This document shows positions 32,553 through 40,679 of a DNA stretch of 64,000 nucleotides, one piece after another. A program made the position numbers and the translations under genes. Numbering within the stretch: the first letter of the stretch is position 1; each line of letters starts with the position of its first letter. Source of the stretch: Candidatus Nanosynbacter sp. HMT-352 (GTDB lineage Bacteria; Patescibacteriota; Saccharimonadia; Saccharimonadales; Saccharimonadaceae); NCBI RefSeq assembly GCF_021222645.1, contig NZ_CP089520.1, forward strand, positions 248,001 through 312,000, written 5' to 3'. The notes beneath the pieces are model-generated. The model worked only from the letters and a program-made list of their open reading frames with translations. It had not been told where the DNA came from and did no database searches.

Positions 32553-33698
32553 CTATAAATCCTCTGGGAAGAATCTCTTGAATTCATCAGGAATTGCGGC
32601 TTCAAAAACTTTTCTCTCACCAGACGGCAAAGTTATCTCTAATTTTTGAGCATGCAGCATCATACGACAATCCGAGGACTTTCCGTAAACTCGATCGCCG
32701 AGAATTGGAGCATTCAAATGAGCCAAATGGACGCGCAATTGATGAGTTCGACCAGTGGTCGGCTTCAGTTCCACGAGCGACTGAGTATCATTTTCCGCCA
32801 AAACATGGTAAGTCGTCTGAGCTGGCTTCCCATTCGGATCTATACGAAAAGTGCTCGGCGCTGAAGGATTGCGACCAATTGGCAGATCAATTTTTGCGGC
32901 ATTCAGCTTCGGCTTGCCGTCGGTTATCGCTATGTAAGTTTTCTTGGCGGTTCGCTCGGCAAATTGCCTCTGTAGATGCGCGGCAGATTCTGAGTTTTTG
33001 GCGACAATCAGTAGTCCCGAAGTGTCGCGGTCAAGCCTATGAACAATTCCCGGACGATCAGTGTCCGTTGCGAATGAGGTTTTGGGGCGAATTATTTCCG
33101 CAACCGTCGGCTCATCAGAAAGTCCGCCCTTCGCGTGCGTCAATAGTCCACTTGGTTTATTGACGACAATCACATCATCATCCTCGTATAAAATCGGCAA
33201 GTCAACGTCCGCCTGCTCTTTTTCTGGCAAATTAAGCGCAATTTCATCAGTTTCATCAACCTCAAACTTCGGCGTCGTCACGGCTTTATTATTGACCGAA
33301 ACGTATCCAGCTTTTATGTATTTTTGCCAAAGACTTCGAGAAATTGTCGTGTCGAATTTGGTCGATAAATAAATATCCAAGCGCACTTTGGTCGGCGAAA
33401 TTTGGAACATTATGGCGTATTTTCCCTGGAACGGCGTTTCGATAAATTCTGGGTCTAGCGGATTCGGCAAAATCTCGGCATTATCCGGTTTTTCCGTCCA
33501 TAGCTCATCGATAGATTCTTCATCAACAATCGAACCGTAAAGCAGCGCAAAATGCTGCTTGTTCAAAATAAATTCCGCAAAAACATGAGATTTGTCCGTT
33601 TGAATTTCCAGCCGACGCAGTGCTTTGACGGGCGTATTATCGTCCGCCAGTTTGTATAATCTAGCTATTTTCAGCACTGTCCGAGGTAATATTTTCAC
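32553..33698 (-). CDS. RluA-family pseudouridine synthase with N-terminal extension
   Basis: Starts at GTG 33698 behind AGGGAG. The 381-residue protein has an S4 RNA-binding domain at about 115-165 (SRSLWQKYIKAGYVSVNNKAV). The catalytic domain has the signature HRLDRDTSGLLIVAKN (catalytic Asp). It also has the C-terminal GRTHQLRVHLAHLNAPILGD. The first ~110 residues are additional and not recognised. It isomerises uridine in rRNA or tRNA; exact sites are not predictable. Confidence 0.92.
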   Translation of the reverse strand: MKILPRTVLKIARLYKLADDNTPVKALRRLEIQTDKSHVFAEFILNKQHFALLYGSIVDEESIDELWTEKPDNAEILPNPLDPEFIETPFQGKYAIMFQISPTKVRLDIYLSTKFDTTISRSLWQKYIKAGYVSVNNKAVTTPKFEVDETDEIALNLPEKEQADVDLPILYEDDDVIVVNKPSGLLTHAKGGLSDEPTVAEIIRPKTSFATDTDRPGIVHRLDRDTSGLLIVAKNSESAAHLQRQFAERTAKKTYIAITDGKPKLNAAKIDLPIGRNPSAPSTFRIDPNGKPAQTTYHVLAENDTQSLVELKPTTGRTHQLRVHLAHLNAPILGDRVYGKSSDCRMMLHAQKLEITLPSGERKVFEAAIPDEFKRFFPEDL

Positions 33699-33710
33699 GC
33701 GATTTGCTCC

Positions 33711-34754
33711 CTATTTTCGAAGCCCTACAGCTTTTTGAACGCGATACAAAGTTTCATTAGCGACGACATTCATATCTTTTTCACTGGAAGCCAATTTCTC
33801 TTCAATTGCTCGCTCATCAACCGCCGCAAGCCGATTCTGGAAATTCTCCAAAAATTCCGCAACTTCGTCAGCCACAATTCGCTTGAAATCGCCATAACGA
33901 TCCATTCCAAAGTACTCGTTGGCGGTCTGCTCCAGAGTAACTTCCCTGCCAGCGTCTTGGCGAACCAAAGTCAAAATCTCCAGCAAATTAGAAATTCCTG
34001 GCTGATTTTCCTTGTCGTATTGAACTTTGCTAATTGAATCTGTTGTTGCGCTCATTATTTTCTTATGTGCTGATTTTGGATCGTCAGAAAGGAAAATAAT
34101 CCCCTTGCCGCTCTCGTCAGATTTGCTCATTTTCTTCGCTGGATTCACGAGATCTTTAATCCTCAATCCTTGGTCTTTTCCGAAGAATTGATGTTGCTGA
34201 ATTACGGGTTTCGGCACGATAAATAGATCGCCAAACTTACGATTCATTCGCTCGGCAATATCACGCGTGAACTCCAAATGCTGAGTCTGGTCGTCGCCAA
34301 CTGGCACGTAAGTCGCGCCGTAAAGTAGAATGTCGGCAGCCATCAGGACGGGATAGTTAAATAGTCCAACGGAGGCATCGCCTTTACTTCCCTTATCCTT
34401 AAACTGTGTCATTCGGCTCATCTCGCCAAATCCAGTAAAACAGTCCAAAATCCACGCCAGTTCACTGTGCGCCGAAATGCGACTTTGGCGGTAAAGATGA
34501 ATGGAAGAATTGTCCAGTGGCAATCCGGCGGCGGTATAAACTCGCGCGTTATTCAGGATACTGTCGTATAGCTTACTGTGGTCGATTGGCGTCGTAAAAC
34601 TGTGAAGGTCTGGAATGAATAGATTGATATCGTATTCGTCCGAGCGACGCTTAGACATGTTGATAATTGGCAAAATAGCCCCAAAGTAATTACCTATGTG
34701 GATGTTGTTGTTAGCGCGCACGCCAGTGAGGATGACAGGTTTTGATGGTTTCAT
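33711..34754 (-). CDS. trpS: Tryptophanyl-tRNA synthetase
   Basis: The 347-residue class I synthetase has NIHIGNYFGAI (HIGH-type motif, residue 16 onwards), GDDQTQHLE for tryptophan/adenylate and KMSKSDE (KMSKS loop, near residue 212). It charges the tRNA-Trp encoded at 19409-19485. TATAAT (34762-34767) is 7 nt before the ATG without a Shine-Dalgarno. It lies upstream of rluA, 12 nt away. Confidence 0.97.
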   Translation of the reverse strand: MKPSKPVILTGVRANNNIHIGNYFGAILPIINMSKRRSDEYDINLFIPDLHSFTTPIDHSKLYDSILNNARVYTAAGLPLDNSSIHLYRQSRISAHSELAWILDCFTGFGEMSRMTQFKDKGSKGDASVGLFNYPVLMAADILLYGATYVPVGDDQTQHLEFTRDIAERMNRKFGDLFIVPKPVIQQHQFFGKDQGLRIKDLVNPAKKMSKSDESGKGIIFLSDDPKSAHKKIMSATTDSISKVQYDKENQPGISNLLEILTLVRQDAGREVTLEQTANEYFGMDRYGDFKRIVADEVAEFLENFQNRLAAVDERAIEEKLASSEKDMNVVANETLYRVQKAVGLRK

Positions 34755-35065
34755 TAGGTATATTATAACATTATTCGATCGTTAAGTAATGGGGCGATAG
34801 TTGTTGCTTTATAATCTTTAAAGATTTTTTATATACATACTCTATGTCTTTTTCTATTTTTTGCAAAACATAACGAGCTAAGAGACCCTACCACCTCATA
34901 TTTATCTGGCGAATTCCGGTAAAGGTCTATTGTTTCACGAGTAATGACATAATGTTATTTTGTAGATCCCTGATGCCCGTGTCTTACGGAATTTTCCATA
35001 ATTCGTCGTCAATATTATCGTGCATTCCTTAGTCTTTGGCTCAAGGTAGGTTTTATCAATCGTAA
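34755..35065. other. Gene-free stretch between trpS and the hydrolase
   Basis: It holds the trpS promoter. A 60-codon minus frame (34935-35117) overlaps the hydrolase end and is not convincing. Confidence 0.5.
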
Positions 35066-35878
35066 CTATTTTCCCGCCAGACACCCTTTCATAACTCCCG
35101 ACAGCTTCTTTGCGCATTTGTCGGTTATTTCATGCCGCTGAGTTGCCATTGACGTATGGGTGATATTGTTATGATCTTTTGCTAATTTCTTCAGGTTTCT
35201 CTCGACAATCAGCGGGTCAAGTTTGCCAGACAAAATAGCAATCGGAAGAGTGAGTTCGGCGATATCACTCATTGTCGTCTGATTGATAATCGCGGTGTTC
35301 AGGGCGATTAAAAACGACTCAGAGGTAACCTCATCAGCCTTAAATCCTGCGTCAGGCCAAATATTATGCCGATCGGCGAATTGCAAAAAGCGTTTCGAAC
35401 TGCGCGGATGACTATTGAAAAATTCATAAAGCGTACGTAAAATCTTCTCTGGATGATGGATTTTTTCGTCGACCCTCGGATAATATATTGGCGGACTGCA
35501 CAAAATAAGCGACTTACTTAACTTCGGATATTGCTTAGCAAGCTCTACCGCGGCCAGCGACCCCATAGAATGACCGATGACAACATCAACGTGATTTATA
35601 AATTCCCTACGCAAAGTAGCGGCGATGCTTGCGGCTTGGTCGTGAACATTGTAGGTTTTCCAATCAGGCTTGGGCGAATTGCCAAATCCCAGCATGTCAA
35701 TTGCTATAACTCGTGCATCCTTCGGTAAATACGGCTCCAGCGGCGTCCATGTTTGCCACGAAGCTCCCAGACCGTGAATAAGTAAGATTGTCGCTTTCGG
35801 TTTTTCTGGACGAGAAAAATAATGCACGTTCAATGCATACGGAATCCGTAACCATCGATGGATAATCTTGTCCAGCAT
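35066..35878 (-). CDS. Alpha/beta-hydrolase
   Basis: The 270-residue protein has LLIHGLGASWQTW (oxyanion region), VIGHSMGSLAAVELA (nucleophile Ser near residue 105), an Asp candidate in ILSGKLDPLI and a late His in ATQRHEI. This is the catalytic triad order of the family. No signal peptide is seen. The substrate is unknown; such enzymes include esterases and lysophospholipases. TATACT (35885-35890) is 6 nt before the ATG. Confidence 0.85.
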   Translation of the reverse strand: MLDKIIHRWLRIPYALNVHYFSRPEKPKATILLIHGLGASWQTWTPLEPYLPKDARVIAIDMLGFGNSPKPDWKTYNVHDQAASIAATLRREFINHVDVVIGHSMGSLAAVELAKQYPKLSKSLILCSPPIYYPRVDEKIHHPEKILRTLYEFFNSHPRSSKRFLQFADRHNIWPDAGFKADEVTSESFLIALNTAIINQTTMSDIAELTLPIAILSGKLDPLIVERNLKKLAKDHNNITHTSMATQRHEITDKCAKKLSGVMKGCLAGK

Positions 35879-35893
35879 ATTTTTAGTATACTA

Positions 35894-35928
35894 TGAAAAT
35901 ACTCCGCCTGCATGTGAAACGGAGTATT
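35894..35928 (-). terminator. Terminator of the alpha operon (after rpsI)
   Basis: AATACTCCG (35898-35906) and CGGAGTATT (35920-35928) pair, with a TTTTC tail on the minus strand. Confidence 0.7.
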
Positions 35929-35948
35929 TTGTGATAGTCTTTTCTGTA

Positions 35949-36347
35949 CTAACGCTTAGAGAATTGTTCACGCTTACGAGCAGAACGAAGACCGTATTTC
36001 TTGCGCTCTTTCTCACGTGGATCACGCTTCAATAGTTCAGCCTTCTTCAGAACTGGACGCAGATCAGCATGAGCAGCTGTCAAAGCCTTTGCAATACCAA
36101 GTTTGATAGCATCAACTTGACCAGCTAAGCCGCCACCTTTAACTAGGATAGTAACGTCGTATTCCTTTTGCTTGCTGACAATTGCAAGTGGGTCGGTTAC
36201 TTCTGCTAGTAAGGTTTTGTTGCCGTCTAGGTACTCAGCAGCAGGCTTGCCATTGATTGTAATGGTGCCTTTGCCAGGAAGTATGCGAACGCTTGCTGAA
36301 GCACTCTTGCGTCGTCCTAGGCCGTAGAAATAAGTATCAGCAGCCAT
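35949..36347 (-). CDS. rpsI: 30S ribosomal protein S9
   Basis: The 132-residue protein has GLGRRKSASASVRILPGKG at the start and the KAELLKRDPREKERKKYGLRSARKREQFSKR-type basic C terminus that reaches the P site. It follows rplM by one base, the usual pair. Confidence 0.97.
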   Translation of the reverse strand: MAADTYFYGLGRRKSASASVRILPGKGTITINGKPAAEYLDGNKTLLAEVTDPLAIVSKQKEYDVTILVKGGGLAGQVDAIKLGIAKALTAAHADLRPVLKKAELLKRDPREKERKKYGLRSARKREQFSKR

Positions 36348-36348
36348 A

Positions 36349-36780
36349 TTACTTTACCTCAACTTTCTCTGGTGTTTGTGCTGTGTGAGCGTGGTCGCTG
36401 CCAGCAAAAATGCGTAGGCGCTTTAGGCGCTCTGCTTGCAATTTGTTCTTTGGCAACATACCTTTAACAGCTTCTTCAATAATTCGCTCTGGGTGGCGTT
36501 CGCGCATTTCTTTGAATTGTGTTTCCTTAATTCCACCTGGGAAACCACTGTGGCGATAGTAATATTTATCAGTTTCCTTGTATCCAGTAACGACTGTCTG
36601 CGCAGCATTGATAACAACTACGTAGTCGCCACCGTCAATATGAGGAGTGTAAGTTGGCTTGTATTTACCAGTCAAATGCTTAGCAATTTCTGTAGCCAAA
36701 CGTCCAAGTGGTAATTCGCTAGCGTCAAACAATACCCAACGGCGAGAAACTTCAGATGGTTTTTGTGAATAAGTCTTCAT
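36349..36780 (-). CDS. rplM: 50S ribosomal protein L13
   Basis: ATG 36780 (MKTYSQKPSEVSRRW) is chosen because an AAGGAAA site precedes it and L13 begins there; 143 residues. Conserved LPLGRLATEIAKHLTGK and the DYVVVINA segment are present. It closely follows rplQ, so the alpha operon continues into L13-S9. Confidence 0.97.
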   Translation of the reverse strand: MKTYSQKPSEVSRRWVLFDASELPLGRLATEIAKHLTGKYKPTYTPHIDGGDYVVVINAAQTVVTGYKETDKYYYRHSGFPGGIKETQFKEMRERHPERIIEEAVKGMLPKNKLQAERLKRLRIFAGSDHAHTAQTPEKVEVK

Positions 36781-36781
36781 C

Positions 36782-37168
36782 TTATTTTCCTTCCTTTGGC
36801 ATTGGTTTAATATCGTCAACAAACTCGATGATTGCCATTTGAGCGCCGTCGCCGACTCGCAAACGTGTTCGTTCAACGCGAACGTGTCCGCTAGTTCGGC
36901 CACTTAGCTGTGGCGCGATTTCATCAACTAGTTTGTAAGCAGCAGCACGTGTGCTTAATGCCGCGATCACCTGACGTCGGCTTGCTAGGTCACCCTTCTT
37001 AGCCTTGGTGATGATTTTTTCAATGTGGCGCTTTAGTTCCTTAGCCTTTGGTAAGGTAGTCTCGATTTTGCCGTGCTCAACCAAGCTGGTAGCCAAACCC
37101 TTAAGCAAGGCTCGTCGCTGATCACGTTCGCGGCCGAACTTGCGCCCTTGATATCCGTGTCTATGCAT
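36782..37168 (-). CDS. rplQ: 50S ribosomal protein L17
   Basis: L17 (128 residues) begins MHRHGYQGRKFGRERDQRRA and has the usual THL-like LKGLATSLVEHGKIETTLPKA helix. It lies 2 nt after rpoA, its normal place. Confidence 0.96.
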   Translation of the reverse strand: MHRHGYQGRKFGRERDQRRALLKGLATSLVEHGKIETTLPKAKELKRHIEKIITKAKKGDLASRRQVIAALSTRAAAYKLVDEIAPQLSGRTSGHVRVERTRLRVGDGAQMAIIEFVDDIKPMPKEGK

Positions 37169-37170
37169 AG

Positions 37171-38094
37171 TTAAAACTCCAACTCCGCCATCTTGTCACG
37201 TACTTCGTCTAGCGCTTTTGAACCAAAGCCCTTCAATTCTCGCAAATCTTGCTCGGTCAAAGTTACTAAGTCGCGAATAGTGCGGATTTCATTGTTAATT
37301 AGCGCGTTCGTCGTACGGGCGCTTAGGTTTAATTCTTCAATTGGCATTGCCAACTCTGACTCTTCGTCTTCCTTAGCTGCACCAAGTGCTGGCGCACCAG
37401 TTACCATCGTATTGCCAGCCAAAGCTGTGTATTGGTTGACGAGAATCGCTGCTGCTTCTTCGAACGCCTCACGAGGTGTGATTGTGCCGTTGGTTTCAAT
37501 AGTGATTGCCAATTTGTCCAAGTTTGTCTCCTGGCCAACACGAGTTGAGTCGACTTTGTAGCGAACGCGTAGAACTGGTGAGTACATTGCATCAATAGCA
37601 ATCATGTCGCTGTGCAAACGCTTTTCGCTTGACTCTTCAATTGTCTGGTAACCGCAGCCTGCCTCAACTACCAAATCCATAACCAAATGCTTGTTTGGGT
37701 CGTCGATTGTAGCAATTACTTGCTCTGGGTTGACAACTTCAACATCAGCATTAGTTTTAATGTCGGCGGCAGTTACTTCGCCAGCGCCAGATTTCTCAAT
37801 GCGCAGTTCAACTGGATCATCAGTAAATACGCGTAGGTGAACGTTCTTCAAGTTCAACATAATGTCGACAACATCTTCTTTGATGCCTTCAACAGTAGTA
37901 AACTCGTGAGTTGCGCCCTCAATCCTGAAAGCTACAACTGCGCCACCGCGAACGCTTGACAATAGAACGCGTCGCAATGAGTTGCCAAGAGTATTACCGT
38001 AGCCTGGGTGAAGTGGCTCGATTAGAAAAGTAGCACTGGTTTCTGAAATATCATCAACGCTCGCGAGTGCTGGATTGTAAATTGCTTTTGCCAT
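37171..38094 (-). CDS. rpoA: RNA polymerase alpha subunit
   Basis: Alpha (307 residues) nucleates RNA polymerase. The N-terminal dimerisation domain has GYGNTLGNSLRRVLLSSV. The C-terminal domain (about 240-307) has the ELNLSARTTNALINNEIRTI and LKGFGSKALDEV helices that contact DNA and regulators. It is part of the S13-S11-S4-rpoA-L17 operon. Confidence 0.97.
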   Translation of the reverse strand: MAKAIYNPALASVDDISETSATFLIEPLHPGYGNTLGNSLRRVLLSSVRGGAVVAFRIEGATHEFTTVEGIKEDVVDIMLNLKNVHLRVFTDDPVELRIEKSGAGEVTAADIKTNADVEVVNPEQVIATIDDPNKHLVMDLVVEAGCGYQTIEESSEKRLHSDMIAIDAMYSPVLRVRYKVDSTRVGQETNLDKLAITIETNGTITPREAFEEAAAILVNQYTALAGNTMVTGAPALGAAKEDEESELAMPIEELNLSARTTNALINNEIRTIRDLVTLTEQDLRELKGFGSKALDEVRDKMAELEF

Positions 38095-38115
38095 AATTCT
38101 TCCCTAACCCTTCTT

Positions 38116-38736
38116 TTATCGTGAGTAATACTCAACAATTAATTGCTCGTTGATGTCAGCTTCTGCTTCCTCGCGCTTTGGCAAACCAGTTACTTCAATC
38201 TTCAGCTTCTTGCTATCAGCTTTTAGCCAACTTAGTGGACCTTGGACTGAATTGTTGATTACATCGTCAATTCGTGTAAAGTACTCTGACTTGGTACTCT
38301 TTGGACGAACCGTGATGACATCGCCAGCTTTAACACGAATCGATGGAATATCGACGCGTCGGCCGTTCAATTCAAAATGTCCGTGGCTAACTAGTTGACG
38401 AGCTGCGCGGCGTGATACGGCAAATCCAGAACGATAAACAACGTTATCCAAACGGCGCTCTAATAGCTTCAACAAGTTTTCGCCCGCCAAGCCTTCTTGA
38501 GCGCGTGTTGCCTCGTCCATCAAGCGAGCAAACTGCTTCTCAACTAGACCGTACAAGCGACGAACCTTCTGCTTTTCACGAAGCTGTGTAGCGTATAGAC
38601 TTGGCTTATTCTGACGACCATGTGCGTGCTGACCTGGAATACCAGATTTTTTCGCCAAAATTTTATGTGCTTTTGGATGAAGCGCATAACCTTCGCGGCG
38701 GCTTTGCTTGACAATTGGTGAATTATCTCGTGCCAT
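38116..38736 (-). CDS. rpsD: 30S ribosomal protein S4, zinc-free form
   Basis: S4 (206 residues) starts 16S assembly. The S4 RNA-binding domain is around 95-160 (ERRLDNVVYRSGFAVSRRAARQLV). The N terminus (SPIVKQSRREGYALHPKAHKILAKKSG) has no cysteines, unlike the zinc-binding type. Confidence 0.97.
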   Translation of the reverse strand: MARDNSPIVKQSRREGYALHPKAHKILAKKSGIPGQHAHGRQNKPSLYATQLREKQKVRRLYGLVEKQFARLMDEATRAQEGLAGENLLKLLERRLDNVVYRSGFAVSRRAARQLVSHGHFELNGRRVDIPSIRVKAGDVITVRPKSTKSEYFTRIDDVINNSVQGPLSWLKADSKKLKIEVTGLPKREEAEADINEQLIVEYYSR

Positions 38737-38738
38737 AA

Positions 38739-39128
38739 TTATGCCCTCCGTGCCTTTCGTGGACGAACACCACCGTGAGGCACGCCAGTTACGTCCTTAA
38801 TGCTTTCTACTGAGATGTCGAATGCGCTGACCGCACGAATAGCGGCGTCACGACCCAAGCCGACACCTTTCACGAAAACGTCAACAGACTTCAAGCCGTA
38901 TTGAGATTTCGCAGCTTCAGCAGCTTTTTCAGCAGCAACCTGTGAAGCGTAGGCTGTACCTTTTTTACTTCCACGGAAACCACATGCACCAGCTGATGAA
39001 GCAGTTAGCACGTTACCCTTCTTGTCGGAAAAAGTAACGATAGTATTGTTAAATGTTGCCTGAATGTGCAGCTGACCAGCTGGGACTGATCGGCGCTGCT
39101 TCTTCTTGGTAGATTTTGCGTCTGCCAT
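38739..39128 (-). CDS. rpsK: 30S ribosomal protein S11
   Basis: The 129-residue protein has HIQATFNNTIVTFSDKKGN and the GVPHGGVRPRKARRA end. Order with S13 and S4 is standard. Confidence 0.97.
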   Translation of the reverse strand: MADAKSTKKKQRRSVPAGQLHIQATFNNTIVTFSDKKGNVLTASSAGACGFRGSKKGTAYASQVAAEKAAEAAKSQYGLKSVDVFVKGVGLGRDAAIRAVSAFDISVESIKDVTGVPHGGVRPRKARRA

Positions 39129-39143
39129 TTCTTAGTCCTTTCT

Positions 39144-39530
39144 TTAGGTCTTACTTGCTGCTTTTGGTTGTGTACCGCCCACGGCGATGGCGCGACCCTT
39201 GCGAGTTCGTGCATTCGTACGAGTCCGCTGTCCGCGTGTTGGCAGTCCTGCTTTGTGGCGAAGACCGCGATAGGCGTTGATATCCTTCAAGCGCTTAATA
39301 TTGTTTGTCACCAAGCGCTGGAGATCACCTTCAACGGTGTATTCGCTGTCAATAATTTCGCGAATCTTGTTTTCTTCAGCCTCGGTGAGATCTTTCACCC
39401 GAGTGGTCGGCTCAATTTTAGCCGCCGCAAGGATGCTCGAAGCGTGTTTTGGCCCAATACCGTAAATATAGGTGAGCGCAATTTGCACCTGCTTCTCTGT
39501 TGGGATAACTACCCCAGCAATTCGAGCCAT
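39144..39530 (-). CDS. rpsM: 30S ribosomal protein S13
   Basis: The 128-residue protein starts [21 protein letters not shown] with the family's helix-two-turn-helix. Its C terminus has the basic [18 protein letters not shown] arm near the A and P tRNA sites. Confidence 0.97.
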   Translation of the reverse strand: MARIAGVVIPTEKQVQIALTYIYGIGPKHASSILAAAKIEPTTRVKDLTEAEENKIREIIDSEYTVEGDLQRLVTNNIKRLKDINAYRGLRHKAGLPTRGQRTRTNARTRKGRAIAVGGTQPKAASKT

Positions 39531-39532
39531 GC

Positions 39533-39649
39533 TTAACCCTGCCTTTGCTTGTTCTTAGGTTTTTTCTTGTTGATGATATATAGTCGGCCTTTGCGGCGAA
39601 CAAACTTATCATCGGGACTGATTTTTTTCACACCTGCACGAACTTTCAT
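39533..39649 (-). CDS. rpmJ: 50S ribosomal protein L36, zinc-free form
   Basis: This 38-residue gene reads [14 protein letters not shown]...[11 protein letters not shown] and ends KNKQRQG, which identifies L36. The three Cys and one His of the normal zinc ribbon are replaced by Ser, Asp, Asn and Asn. It lies 2 nt upstream of rpsM on the same strand, its usual position. Confidence 0.93.
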   Translation of the reverse strand: MKVRAGVKKISPDDKFVRRKGRLYIINKKKPKNKQRQG

Positions 39650-39703
39650 AAAGTGCTTAAATCTCCCTTCCCGAGTAAACCCGAGATTACCGTTAATATT
39701 TAA

Positions 39704-39946
39704 CTACCGACCTTGAGGTCGATCGTCACGTAGGCGGAAGCTGATTCGTCCCTTTGTAAGATCGTAAGGGGTCATCTCAACCTCAACCTTATCACCAGGC
39801 ACCAGACGGATATAATGCTTGCGCATTCGTCCTGAAATGTGCGCGATGATACTATGGCCATTCTCCAGTTCTACCTTAAATTGAGTATTAGGCAGTGCTT
39901 CCACTACCTTTCCTACCATTTTGATGACTTCCTTTTGACTCGCCAT
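39704..39946 (-). CDS. infA: Translation initiation factor IF-1
   Basis: IF-1 (80 residues) is an OB-fold protein with [20 protein letters not shown] and [18 protein letters not shown]. It helps start-site selection on the 30S subunit. It is the first gene before L36-S13-S11-S4-rpoA. It has a short leader: the ATG is 15 nt after the -10 and lacks a clear Shine-Dalgarno. Confidence 0.96.
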   Translation of the reverse strand: MASQKEVIKMVGKVVEALPNTQFKVELENGHSIIAHISGRMRKHYIRLVPGDKVEVEMTPYDLTKGRISFRLRDDRPQGR

Positions 39947-39961
39947 AAGTTACAGTTGTCA

Positions 39962-39990
39962 ATTATACAGTACTAGATACAGTTTGACAA
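39962..39990 (-). promoter_or_regulatory. Promoter of the infA-alpha operon
   Basis: TTGTCA (39985-39990), 17-nt spacer and TATAAT (39962-39967) on the minus strand. It shares the region with the divergent gene at 40053. Confidence 0.7.
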
Positions 39991-40052
39991 GGGGTTTTCG
40001 CTGTAAATTTGCGTGCTATAATTGAGTCATCAAATTTAACATAAGGATTTTT

Positions 40053-40628
40053 ATGGCAAGCAAGAAAAAACCAGCAAACTTTAAGGTCACAAAATCGAAG
40101 AATGAGATAATGGCCGCGGTGCTGATTAGTCTGGTGACTGCTTTTATAGTGATAGTTATTGGCGTAATTTTACTACACGCCAACCAAACTTCCGACAAGA
40201 CATCTCAGACGGCAGAAAAGGTTGATAATGGATCTGTGAACTTGGGATCTCTGGGCTTCCGAGTTGAAGGAGGTAAAGCGGTTATTCGCAACGATTCAGC
40301 CACACAAGAGCTTCGCGATTTTCTGAAAGCAGACGTAAAAAAGTCGGGCTGTAAGGATAACAACGGCGTAACTGCGGTAATTGCCCATTCCCAGGATGAG
40401 AAACAGTTGTTATTGGGCTATGGTTGCGGCAATTCTGCGGCACGAATGTTTGCAGTTAAGCAAGATGGCGGATGGAAAGCGATTTCCCCAACCAATCAAT
40501 TTAACCTATTTGAAATTCCGAGCTGTAAGATGGTTGATGAAAATAACATTAGTAATGAAATTGCGCCAGTCTGCCAAAATGAGAAAAAAATTGGCGACAA
40601 TTTATCTTACGATTACAAAATACGATAA
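40053..40628 (+). CDS. Single-pass membrane protein of unknown function (191 aa)
   Basis: The protein has a basic N terminus (KKKPANFKVTKSK), one membrane helix (about 21-44) and a probably external C-terminal domain with four Cys (SGCKD, GYGCGN, SCKM, PVCQN). These could form two disulfides. I recognise no family. An AAGGA site precedes the ATG, and an extended -10 (TGCTATAAT, -10 at 40017-40022) lies upstream. It is divergent from infA. Confidence 0.65.
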   Translation: MASKKKPANFKVTKSKNEIMAAVLISLVTAFIVIVIGVILLHANQTSDKTSQTAEKVDNGSVNLGSLGFRVEGGKAVIRNDSATQELRDFLKADVKKSGCKDNNGVTAVIAHSQDEKQLLLGYGCGNSAARMFAVKQDGGWKAISPTNQFNLFEIPSCKMVDENNISNEIAPVCQNEKKIGDNLSYDYKIR

Positions 40629-40641
40629 TCCATTCACAAAA

Positions 40642-40672
40642 AGAATTCCCCGCTTTCTGGCGGGGAATTTTA
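40642..40672. terminator. Bidirectional terminator between the 191-aa gene and secY
   Basis: AATTCCCCGC (40644-40653) and GCGGGGAATT (40660-40669) form a 10-bp stem with a 6-nt loop. T-rich tails lie on both sides. Confidence 0.8.
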
Positions 40673-40679
40673 ATGTCAA

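Noticed and set aside
34935..35117. 60-codon minus-strand frame after the hydrolase
   Set aside because: It overlaps the hydrolase 3' end on the same strand, has no ribosome-binding site, and shows no domain.
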